DNA from: Bacteroidales bacterium
GTDB lineage: Bacteria > Bacteroidota > Bacteroidia > Bacteroidales > GCA-2748055
Assembly (NCBI GenBank): GCA_029934875.1
Contig: JAOZLK010000303.1
Location: 1-5,983 of the forward strand
DNA length: 5,983 nt
Direction of reading: 5' to 3'
This document shows positions 1 to 5,781 of the stretch, piece after piece (the first letter of the stretch is position 1; the number at the start of each line of letters is the position of its first letter). A program made the position numbers and the translations under genes. The notes under the pieces were generated by a model. It had not been told where the DNA came from and made no database searches. It saw only the letters and a list, made by a program, of their open reading frames with translations.

Positions 1-2
1 GG

Positions 3-533
3 AATATTAATTTTAATAAGGAGAATTTAAAAGCAAATGAATTTGTTCTTGAAAATTTAAAAAGCCCTGAAAGGCACAATGATACTTTAGACTTTTACTA
101 CGCCAATCTAATGGGGGGGGCTTACTTTTCTACAAACACGTCCGCCTATGATAATTTAGAATCAATTGGTTTTAATATTATTGAAAAAGACAGTTTGAGA
201 ATTAAGATCACCGAACTTTACTCAAATAAATATAAGTATATCCACCGTTTAGAATCAAATTTTATTGATAATTTCTATTCATCTCAACTAGAACCCCTAA
301 TAATTAGGAATATTATTACAGATACTGTTTGGATAAGTGCCAGACCTGTTAATCATTCAAAACTCGCGATAAACCATGAATTTAAAGAAACCATTAAATT
401 AAATATTCATTGGATAAGGTTTATGCTTGGTAATTATGCAAATATTGAGGAGGAGATAGCCACACTTATTAATCAAATTGATAGGGAAATTAAAAATAGG
501 AATAATTCCCCCTCCATATTTCATGGCAGTTGA
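3..533 (+). CDS. DUF6090-type membrane-associated protein, C-terminal part (cut by window edge)
   Basis: The frame is open from the first bases of the window to TGA at 531-533, so the ATG at 111 is an internal methionine and the true start lies to the left. About 176 residues are visible. They are lysine/asparagine/isoleucine rich and helical in character. The pattern 'NLESIGFNIIEKDSLR' followed by 'ITELY' matches the '(L)xxSGxxxLIxxxxLRxxIxxLY' core I know from Bacteroidota DUF6090 proteins, which are roughly 230-260 aa with one N-terminal membrane helix. That helix would be off the left edge. The function of the family is not established. The gene is visibly richer in A+T than the genes from 783 onward. 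It contains a G8 run at 113-120, in frame as given. The last residues after 'REIKNRNN' look like non-homologous read-on into more GC-rich DNA, so the natural C-terminus may have been replaced. Family assignment is from memory of motifs; coding status is well supported. Confidence 0.72.
   Translation, partial: NINFNKENLKANEFVLENLKSPERHNDTLDFYYANLMGGAYFSTNTSAYDNLESIGFNIIEKDSLRIKITELYSNKYKYIHRLESNFIDNFYSSQLEPLIIRNIITDTVWISARPVNHSKLAINHEFKETIKLNIHWIRFMLGNYANIEEEIATLINQIDREIKNRNNSPSIFHGS
113..120 (+). repeat. G8 homopolymer inside a coding region
   Basis: Eight consecutive G follow the AT of an ATG triplet, within an otherwise AT-rich gene. The reading frame is intact with eight G (Met-Gly-Gly-Ala). 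Loss or gain of one base would frameshift the remaining 140 codons. Such tracts are prone to slippage and to sequencing error. Confidence 0.9.
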
Positions 534-782
534 GAATTGCTTTCACAGGTAAATGCGATGAGGGGTGAGGATATCGGTCGACTTCTCGTATTGACTTACA
601 ATTAAACAAATTACCTGAACATGTGTTTGTACCTCGATGAATCCAATTATTGATGCCATAAGAAAAAACTGGGCCGATGATCAGGACCGGATTGATAGCC
701 TGATAGCCAGCGTACACATGTTCGGGACATTTGATGTGCACACTGGATTTAATCGAGTCCAAAATTAACTAAGCCAGGCGCC
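534..782 (+). other. Intergenic stretch with broken coding-like fragments
   Basis: No intact gene is convincing here. Three short plus-strand open stretches follow one another in shifting frames. The first is 534-605 ('ELLSQVNAMRGEDIGRLLVL...'), in the frame of the upstream gene after its TGA. The second is a frame giving 'LNKLPEHVFVPR', ending at the TGA at 638-640. The third is 637-768, an ATG-initiated 43-codon reading that begins 'MNPIIDAIRKNWADDQDRID' and ends in TAA. Together they look like one gene broken by frameshifts rather than a designed small protein, but I do not recognise the family. The 637-768 reading could be a genuine small ORF: it ends 14 bp before the next ATG. A minus-strand open frame across 490-762 has an unconvincing composition and was not called. 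Base composition is visibly higher in G+C than the gene to the left. Confidence 0.35.
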
Positions 783-1206
783 ATGAAAATAATAAAACAC
801 CTTAGATCAGACTGGTTTCGCTACGGATTTGAAACCCTGGCCGTCATCGTGGGCATCCTGGCTGCCTTTGCCCTGGAAAACTGGCGCGATAACCTGGAAG
901 TAAAGAAGGAGGAACATGAGATTCTGGTCAACCTGCTGAATGATCTTAAAGAGGCAGAAAGTCAATCCGAAAAGAGCATCGCCGAAGAAACTGCATCAAG
1001 AAAGCACTTAATCTGGGCTAATTAGCAATGAAAAAATCCGTCAAAGCTTCACCAGTCTGGAATTAGGCATCAACAATGTACTTGCTCAGGTGAACGACCG
1101 CCTGAGGGTACAACAACTTCGCATTGACGAAATTGCGGTCAATGATCTCAATTATGTAAGATTGTCCTCTCTCCGGATTCCGGAAAAGGTAAAAAGATAT
1201 CTTTAA
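783..1206 (+). pseudogene. DUF6090-type membrane protein gene with internal deletion and frameshift
   Basis: From ATG 783 the frame encodes a basic start (MKIIKHLRSDWFRYG), one membrane helix at about residues 16-33 (FETLAVIVGILAAFALEN), then a charged coiled-coil-like segment ending at TAG 1023-1025 after 80 residues. The arrangement 'YxxETLxVIVGILxAxxLxNWxxx' is the DUF6090-type N-terminus. The next frame is open from 1012 to TAA 1204-1206 and reads 'SGLISNEKIRQSFTSLELG', then 'NDRLRVQQLRIDEIAVNDL'. This resembles the 'SGLISNEKIR' core that normally lies some 50-70 residues further along these proteins. The same core is seen in another form at 159-218 of the gene at the left edge ('ESIGFNIIEKDSLRIKITEL'). 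The simplest reading is one ancestral gene that lost an internal segment out of frame between about 1005 and 1025. A simple one-base insertion is less likely, because sequence expected between the two parts is missing. The membrane stub alone could still be translated. Function unknown. Confidence 0.68.
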
Positions 1207-1212
1207 CTCTAG

Positions 1213-1368
1213 CATGGAGACACCCTCTCCACTAGAGATACCGGACTATTTGATCTTGCAAAAGGAGTGAAAAATACAACAAGTATTAAAATTTACTTAG
1301 CGGATCTGATGAATTTTTATCAAAAGAAAACAATTTTGCGATACAATTGTTATACCTTGCGCATGTGA
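1213..1368 (+). pseudogene. Possible degenerate 3' remnant of the preceding gene
   Basis: In the same frame as the 1012-1206 reading, two stops in quick succession (TAA 1204-1206 and TAG 1210-1212) are followed by a further 51 open codons to TGA 1366-1368. They read 'HGDTLSTRDTGLFDLAKGVK' and then '[19 protein letters not shown]'. It has no start codon of its own at the left end, although an internal methionine exists. The length and position fit the C-terminal end of a DUF6090-type protein that has accumulated nonsense changes, but I cannot show homology. It may equally be chance openness upstream of the cold-shock gene. Confidence 0.3.
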
Positions 1369-1377
1369 TTGCAAAAT
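1333..1377 (+). promoter_or_regulatory. Inverted repeat upstream of the cold-shock gene
   Basis: ATTTTGC at 1333-1339 is an exact inverted repeat of GCAAAAT at 1371-1377, separated by 31 bases that contain a small CAATTG-centred palindrome. It lies 40 bp before the cold-shock ATG, where a leader or operator could sit. Cold-shock genes often have structured 5' leaders, but seven AT-rich base pairs with a long loop is weak evidence. A Bacteroidota-type -7 element may follow at 1395-1402 (TAATTTTA against TAnnTTTG), with no good -33 partner at the usual spacing; if used, it would place the transcript start downstream of this repeat. Confidence 0.2.
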
Positions 1378-1417
1378 GCATTCATATTTTATATTAATTT
1401 TAGTTAAACAAAATGTT

Positions 1418-1609
1418 ATGAGTAACGGAACAGTGAAATTTTTCAACAATGCCAAAGGTTTTGGCTTTATTACTCCCGATGATGGAGGAAAAGATGTTTT
1501 TGTCCATCTTAGCGGATGTACCGACGAAATTACTGAAGGAGATAAAGTAAGCTATGACGAGCAGGAGGGTCCTAAAGGACTGAACGCAGCAAATGTAACT
1601 TTGTTATAG
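1418..1609 (+). CDS. Cold-shock-domain RNA-binding protein (CspA family)
   Basis: This is a 63-residue single cold-shock domain, the normal size for the family. It acts in the cytoplasm by binding single-stranded RNA/DNA and melting RNA secondary structure. Visible motifs are 'GTVKFFN' at residues 4-10, RNP1 'KGFGFI' at 13-18 and RNP2 'VFVHL' at 27-31. The usual tryptophan of the VKWFN motif is phenylalanine here, which is common in Bacteroidota members. The terminal '[13 protein letters not shown]' is the normal end of the domain. The ATG at 1418 was chosen over the in-frame ATG at 1376: the domain begins directly with MSNGTVKFF, and the extra 14 residues are hydrophobic translation of an AT-rich leader. 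No Shine-Dalgarno is seen. The gene is followed by a strong terminator, so it can be transcribed alone. The next gene, on the same strand, starts 73 bp downstream. Cold induction cannot be judged from sequence; some family members are constitutive. Confidence 0.95.
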   Translation: MSNGTVKFFNNAKGFGFITPDDGGKDVFVHLSGCTDEITEGDKVSYDEQEGPKGLNAANVTLL

Positions 1610-1637
1610 TCCAACTATTTAACTTTATTGCATTCTT

Positions 1638-1668
1638 AAAGCCTGTCAGTTTTGACAGGCTTTTTTTT
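1638..1668 (+). terminator. Intrinsic terminator after the cold-shock gene
   Basis: AAAGCCTGTCA (1638-1648), a four-base loop GTTT, and TGACAGGC (1653-1660) running into eight T (1661-1668). The stem is eight perfect G/C-containing pairs, extended by three A-T pairs into the T-tract. It lies 28 bp after the stop of the cold-shock gene and ends 14 bp before the ATG of the hydrolase gene. Confidence 0.93.
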
Positions 1669-1682
1669 ATCAAATTTTTTCA

Positions 1683-2900
1683 ATGAAAGCTGGATTGACT
1701 GTATTATCATCATTGCTCTTCCTGGCCTCCATTTCCATAATGGCCCAGGAAATTGTTTGTGAGGGAGATCGCTATTCGAATCATGTGTTCTCGAAGGTAG
1801 ACTCAACAATGGATATACAATATGGTCAGGCTTCTACCCTTGGTGGCAAGTCACAAAGCCTGTTAATAGATATTTATGAGCCTCACGGGGATAGCCCTGG
1901 ATTGCGTCCCCTGATCATCATGGCCCACGGAGGAGCATTTGTTGGAGGAAATCGAGCGCAAACCGCTGAATTCGGCAAAGATTTTGCAAAGAGAGGATAT
2001 GTGGTTGCCAATATGGAGTATCGACTGATTGATGCCCTTGTCCTGGATTCCACCGGCATGTTTGAAGCTGTAATTATGGCAATTAACGATATGAGGGCCG
2101 CTGTGAGGTATTTTAAAGAGGACGCGGCAAATGCAAATAAATACAGGATCTCCGGCGAATCAGTTTTTGTGGCCGGGGTTTCTGCCGGGGCAATTATGGC
2201 AAGTCACCTGGGTTTTCTGGATCCTATGGATGAAATCCCCGCATATTTACAAGCCATCATTAGCAAACATGGAGGATTTGAAGGCAACAGCAGCAACAAT
2301 ACCCAGTATTCATCGGAGGTCCGGGCTGTGCTCAACTACTCGGGCGGACTGATGAGAAGCTCATGGATCGACAGTGATGATGTCCCGGTTTACAGTGCAC
2401 ATGATGATAAGGACCCAACTGTGCCTTGTGATTACAACACCTCCGACGCCATACCCTTTCCTGTATATCTCTATGGCAGCTGTGCAATGAAATCCTCTGC
2501 TGATCTCTTGAACATCCCCAACCAGCTTTACCTGGTCCCAAACAGTACAGAGCATGTGTCCTATTTTTACAATACGAACAGCAAAAAGCTTGTTTTTCAG
2601 GAATCGGCTGCCTTTCTGAAAACCGTTCTATGTGGTGAAACAAGCGGGGTGTCAGAGGAAATTGCAAAAAATGGAGCGGGTATTTCGGTCTATCCAAATC
2701 CTTTTAAGAACTACTTGAATATCAAAACAGAAACTAATATTCAGGCCATCAGCGTAATGAACCTGATGGGGCAAAGTTATCTGGAAACAGACAGTTTTAT
2801 CGGCAATCACCTTGAATTAAGTAGGCTTCCCAGTGGCATTTACCTGCTTCGCCTGAAAACACATCGGGGGACCTCGGTAATCAAAATAGTCAAGGAATAA
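1683..2900 (+). CDS. Secreted alpha/beta-hydrolase (carboxylesterase-like) with T9SS sorting domain
   Basis: 405 residues. Residues 1-21 form a signal peptide (short basic start, leucine-rich core, cleavage near MAQ-E). The alpha/beta-hydrolase domain spans about 55-316: oxyanion-hole motif HGGAF at 82-86, nucleophile elbow GVSAG at 165-169 (Ser167), probable acid Asp244 in 'HDDKDPTVP', and His291 in 'STEHVSYF'. The triad order fits the HGG-type esterase/lipase group that includes feruloyl, acetyl and other carboxyl esterases; the substrate cannot be read from sequence. Residues 334-405 are a type A T9SS C-terminal domain ('VYPNPF' at 336-341, 'LPSGIYLLRL' at 382-391), so the enzyme should be exported across the outer membrane and then anchored or released. 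The ATG at 1683 is fixed by the signal peptide. It lies 14 bp after a terminator T-tract, and I see no good promoter or Shine-Dalgarno in between. The gene converges on the SGNH gene, 19 bp away. Confidence 0.92.
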   Translation: MKAGLTVLSSLLFLASISIMAQEIVCEGDRYSNHVFSKVDSTMDIQYGQASTLGGKSQSLLIDIYEPHGDSPGLRPLIIMAHGGAFVGGNRAQTAEFGKDFAKRGYVVANMEYRLIDALVLDSTGMFEAVIMAINDMRAAVRYFKEDAANANKYRISGESVFVAGVSAGAIMASHLGFLDPMDEIPAYLQAIISKHGGFEGNSSNNTQYSSEVRAVLNYSGGLMRSSWIDSDDVPVYSAHDDKDPTVPCDYNTSDAIPFPVYLYGSCAMKSSADLLNIPNQLYLVPNSTEHVSYFYNTNSKKLVFQESAAFLKTVLCGETSGVSEEIAKNGAGISVYPNPFKNYLNIKTETNIQAISVMNLMGQSYLETDSFIGNHLELSRLPSGIYLLRLKTHRGTSVIKIVKE

Positions 2901-2912
2901 ATAATCCTGATT

Positions 2913-2931
2913 GTAGGACTTAGTAGGACTT
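2913..2931. repeat. 10-bp tandem repeat at the SGNH gene stop codon
   Basis: GTAGGACTTA is followed directly by GTAGGACTT. On the minus strand this reads AAGTCCTAC-TAAGTCCTAC, and the TAA stop of the SGNH gene falls at the junction of the two copies. It occupies most of the gap between the two convergent genes, where no hairpin terminator is seen. Confidence 0.8.
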
Positions 2932-5547
2932 CATCACCTTATCTGTCCAAATGGCTCCCTCAGAATTCACCATGCGAACCAGGTAAGCACCTGTTTCCAG
3001 CTTCGAAATATCTAGCCTGAAGTGCTTCTGGCCATAGGATGCATAAAGGGAGATCTTCGTGCGTCCGCTCAGGTCGACAATCTCAATCCTGCTCCCCTGC
3101 CATTTTTCAGCCCCAAGGTCGAATTCCAGGTAGTCGCCGGCCGGGTTTGGAAAAAATGTGGGTTCTGATTCAGTGTATTCAAGCCCAACATTAGTTACAA
3201 TATTGATAACCAGTGTATTTTCCTGGATTTCCGTAAATGGTGAGCCCAAATTACCCGGGCCATCACGCAAAAGCACATGTGCTTCAAGTTCACCGGAGGC
3301 TACATCCTGATCCTCTGCCCCAACAACATATATTAATCGGTACTCACCCCCGCCCTTCTCGCTGAACTCAAGACGGTCCGACTCCACGCTAACTCCATTG
3401 ATACTACTGCCCTCATGAGTCAGGTAGGAATCTCCATCGGCCACAATGGTCATTTCTATGGTGTCCCCCACCAAGAATACCACAGAGGGAACTGACATGG
3501 AAAGGATTTTTGGAGCACTTGCATCAATGGGATCATAGTCTTGAGAAATAAGAGTAGCGAAAGGAGCACTACGTGCCTGATCATCTCCGATCACAAGCTT
3601 GGCGACCGGAATATCTTCGTCTGCCTGGAAATTGCTCCCCCCCTCAAATACAATAAAACTGGCAACATACAGACTTGAATCGATTCGTTGTAAGTTTTCC
3701 AGGGCGTAGTCACCTATCATACCGGAAACCAGTTCATAGCGAGATCCCTGATCATCCATAACATGAATATCAGCTTTCACTGTGTCGGCGATAATGTGCG
3801 TCTCATTGGGAATATTTACCCCCAGCACCTGGACTTTCCTTTTGAAATCAGCTCGGATTGTAGCATCACCAGATTCAAGGCTAACTGTGGTACTGGGCAT
3901 TGACGTATCGCCTATTCTTACAGAAGAACCTCTCACCAGCACCCAGCTATCAAACTTATAATCTTCAGGTATGGTCCTCACTTCGATTGATATGGCAAGC
4001 CCGTGTTCCACAAAAACATTTCCTTCAGGGCTTAATTCAACTCCTTCAGTTCCATCGGTGAGAACAGTCAGGGTATAAGGATTCAATGCAAATGTAGCGG
4101 TGACATTTTTATCTCCATCCATGTTCAGGGAAACAGGATTATTACTTCCCTCCAGGTCCCCTGTCCATGCCGTAAATTCATACCCGCTTGCAGCATGCGC
4201 AGTCAGGTTCACCATGCTGTTATGCGAATAGGTCTCCTGGTCCGGATCCGGTTCAACGCTTCCTTCTCCCATCACCTGAACAGTCAGGCTGTGGGTGTGC
4301 GGGATGAAATTGGCTTGCAAGCTTGCATCTCCGGATTCAAGAGTAACAGTGGTACTGAGCGCCAGAGGATCTTCGATGCTCACCGACGAACCACTCACCA
4401 GCTCCCAGCCGTTAAAACTGTATCCTTCAGGTATGCTGGTGACTTCAATGGTGGTTGCTGCCCCGTGATCCACAAAAATGCTTCCCAGGGGGCTGAGTGC
4501 CGCTCCAGGGCTTCCATCAGTACTCACAGTAAGTTCGTAACGAAGTTTCGAGAACAAAGCCTGAATGCTTTTATTGCCATTCATGGTAAGCAGGGCAGGA
4601 TTTTCCGTACTCTCCAGGTCACCGGTCCATGATGAAAATTCATACCCCGTTGCCGGGCTGGCGCTTATGCTCACAGCTGTCCCTTCAGCATAAGAGTGAG
4701 TTCCCACAGTTGGTGAAACATTCCCATTCCCCATGGGAGCCACCATGCTTAGCATATAGGTATTTCCGGGAGGAGCCATCCAGGCAGTAATGGCATCATA
4801 CCATGCCTTGCCCATCTTATCATAACCATCCTGGTTTGGATGGACCTCATCCATCATGTCATTGTTATAATCCAAGCCTGCACCGCACTCCATATCCACT
4901 AAAATCAGCTGATCCCCATTTGCCCGTCTTGTGGCAGCCAGATCATCCAGCATTCGGTTGTATGCCTTTACCCTTGGATTAGTATTACAGGGGTCCCCGC
5001 GTGTGCTGATGATCCTGGCCAGGAAAACCATTACCGTGGTTCCATGTGATGTTTCATAATCGTCGATAGCATCAAGGATCCGGTCCACATCGTTGCTGGC
5101 AGTATCAGCTGCCAGTATATCGTTGGTTCCGATATGCAGCAGAACAACATCGGCCGGATTTGAATTCATATAGGGACCGCTGCTTACCCATCCAGTGTGA
5201 GTGGATGTACCTGTTTCCATCACATTGGCCAGGTTGCCATCTGAAATTCCTCCGAATCCGGCACAGTCAGAATCGGACATCAGGGCATTTCCAAAGGTCT
5301 CGGTACCCACAAAATCAATATTGTATCCGGAAGCCGTGAGTAAATTCAATAATCGCAGACGGTAACCCACCGCAATATGCCCACCTATTGGGGTACAGGA
5401 ATGGATGGTGCCGTTAACACACATATTCCCGGCTGTGATTGAATTACCAAGGGGCATGATCCTGAGGGTCTGAGACCTTGCCTCAGAAAACCCAGCTGAC
5501 AAGAGGACAGCAAACAGAAAATAAACCGCGAAAGATCTGATACTCAT
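2920..5547 (-). CDS. Large secreted SGNH/GDSL esterase with A-B-A-B repeats, Ig-like domains and T9SS sorting domain
   Basis: 875 residues from ATG 5547. An upstream GTG at 5571 would add eight residues, but the signal peptide (MSIRSFAVYFLFAVLL..., cleavage near residues 23-26) fits the ATG best. The SGNH hydrolase domain is about 28-260: block I 'PLGNSITAG' with nucleophile Ser36, block II glycine in 'GFGGISDGN' near 98-106, block III 'IGTND' with Asn142, and block V 'DEVHP' with Asp233 and His236. This pattern matches CE3-like acetylxylan and related carbohydrate esterases, so deacylation of a polysaccharide is a reasonable guess but unproven. Residues 264-333, 336-416, 419-488 and 490-569 are four beta-repeat modules resembling divergent InlB B-repeats ('GYEFSSWTGDLE...NPALLTMNGNKSIQALF'). 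Two Ig-like domains follow (about 572-672 and 680-784). A type A T9SS C-terminal domain ends the protein (792-875; 'FFPNPAG', 'LETGAYLVRMV'). All catalytic residues are present, with no frameshift. Expected location: cell surface or medium. Confidence 0.93.
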   Translation of the reverse strand: MSIRSFAVYFLFAVLLSAGFSEARSQTLRIMPLGNSITAGNMCVNGTIHSCTPIGGHIAVGYRLRLLNLLTASGYNIDFVGTETFGNALMSDSDCAGFGGISDGNLANVMETGTSTHTGWVSSGPYMNSNPADVVLLHIGTNDILAADTASNDVDRILDAIDDYETSHGTTVMVFLARIISTRGDPCNTNPRVKAYNRMLDDLAATRRANGDQLILVDMECGAGLDYNNDMMDEVHPNQDGYDKMGKAWYDAITAWMAPPGNTYMLSMVAPMGNGNVSPTVGTHSYAEGTAVSISASPATGYEFSSWTGDLESTENPALLTMNGNKSIQALFSKLRYELTVSTDGSPGAALSPLGSIFVDHGAATTIEVTSIPEGYSFNGWELVSGSSVSIEDPLALSTTVTLESGDASLQANFIPHTHSLTVQVMGEGSVEPDPDQETYSHNSMVNLTAHAASGYEFTAWTGDLEGSNNPVSLNMDGDKNVTATFALNPYTLTVLTDGTEGVELSPEGNVFVEHGLAISIEVRTIPEDYKFDSWVLVRGSSVRIGDTSMPSTTVSLESGDATIRADFKRKVQVLGVNIPNETHIIADTVKADIHVMDDQGSRYELVSGMIGDYALENLQRIDSSLYVASFIVFEGGSNFQADEDIPVAKLVIGDDQARSAPFATLISQDYDPIDASAPKILSMSVPSVVFLVGDTIEMTIVADGDSYLTHEGSSINGVSVESDRLEFSEKGGGEYRLIYVVGAEDQDVASGELEAHVLLRDGPGNLGSPFTEIQENTLVINIVTNVGLEYTESEPTFFPNPAGDYLEFDLGAEKWQGSRIEIVDLSGRTKISLYASYGQKHFRLDISKLETGAYLVRMVNSEGAIWTDKVMKSY
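3841..4293 (-). repeat. Repeat unit 2 (A2+B2) within the SGNH esterase gene
   Basis: This encodes residues 419-569, a second copy of the A-B pair. A2 contains 'GEGSVEP', 'GYEFTAWTGDLE' and 'MDGDKNVTATF'. B2 contains 'LTVLTDGTEG', 'IPEDYKFDSWVLVRGSSV' and 'LESGDATIRADF'. A2 matches A1, and B2 matches B1, better than A matches B, which shows that the pair was duplicated as a block. Matching words also survive in the DNA: 'tccaggtc' then 'gtccatg' then 'aaattcatacc' near 4612-4646 and 4151-4184. Confidence 0.88.
4300..4758 (-). repeat. Repeat unit 1 (A1+B1) within the SGNH esterase gene
   Basis: This encodes residues 264-416. Module A1 contains 'GNGNVSP', 'GYEFSSWTGDLE' and 'MNGNKSIQALF'. Module B1 contains 'LTVSTDGSPG', 'IPEGYSFNGWELVSGSSV' and 'LESGDASLQANF'. 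Both modules are glycine/aromatic beta-repeats of about 70-80 residues. The unit is repeated directly downstream in the same order. Confidence 0.88.
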
Positions 5548-5781
5548 AAAATCTACTTCATTTTTTCTCACTCAGAATACCTGGATAACAATATAACCAT
5601 TCACCTTGAAAAGGGTTGCAGCCGGAAAAAAAGTTTCCCACAGAGGTGCCCCGGTATATTATAGTGCTCTCATGCATAGGATCTATTTTATGAGTTAAAT
5701 AACAATCTAATTTAGAACCTTTTACAATTCTAATTGTTATGAATTTATTATAGTTCAATCATCTAAAACTGTAGGAAACCA
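5548..5781. other. Intergenic region between the SGNH gene and the right-edge remnant
   Basis: About 230 bp with no convincing gene. The minus-strand open frame at 5558-5758 has no recognisable features. The SGNH promoter should lie here, reading leftward, but I find no clean match to the Bacteroidota -33 TTTG / -7 TAnnTTTG pair. The right half (about 5680-5780) is strongly AT-rich. Confidence 0.6.
5724..5737. promoter_or_regulatory. Short AT-rich palindrome
   Basis: ACAATT-CT-AATTGT is a perfect six-base inverted repeat with a two-base spacer, about 180 bp upstream of the SGNH start. The hexamer AACAAT at 5701-5706 is also the inverse of ATTGTT at 5733-5738. It could be an operator or chance in AT-rich DNA. 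Confidence 0.2.

Noticed and set aside
490..762. Minus-strand 90-codon frame opposite the fragments after the first gene
   Set aside because: It overlaps the end of the first gene, is Cys/His-rich and motif-free, and the plus-strand fragments look more protein-like.
1376..1417. Upstream ATG extending the cold-shock protein by 14 residues
   Set aside because: The extension is hydrophobic AT-rich leader translation. Family members begin at MSNGTVKFF.
1600..1627. TTTG at 1600 with TAACTTTA at 1620 as a promoter for the hydrolase
   Set aside because: The spacing of 16 bases is shorter than typical for Bacteroidota promoters. The transcript would also begin just before the terminator hairpin.
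2131..2352. Plus-strand 73-codon frame inside the hydrolase gene
   Set aside because: It is an overlapping-frame artefact covering the nucleophile-elbow region of the real protein.
2332..2697. Minus-strand open frames within the alpha/beta-hydrolase gene
   Set aside because: They are shadows of a gene with an intact catalytic triad and sorting domain, rich in Cys/His/Arg and without recognisable features.
4195..4632. Plus-strand open frame of 145 codons inside the SGNH gene
   Set aside because: It is antisense to the repeat region of a clearly real gene, its composition is not protein-like and it has no motif.
3841..4758. Repeat region considered as CRISPR or a non-coding tandem array
   Set aside because: The repeats are in frame, diverged at the protein level, about 460 bp long and without spacers. 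They are protein modules.
5548..5571. GTG start extending the SGNH protein by eight residues
   Set aside because: It adds charged residues before a complete signal peptide that begins well at ATG 5547.
5558..5758. Minus-strand 66-codon frame upstream of the SGNH gene
   Set aside because: It overlaps the SGNH leader, has no motif, and lies where the promoter region is expected.
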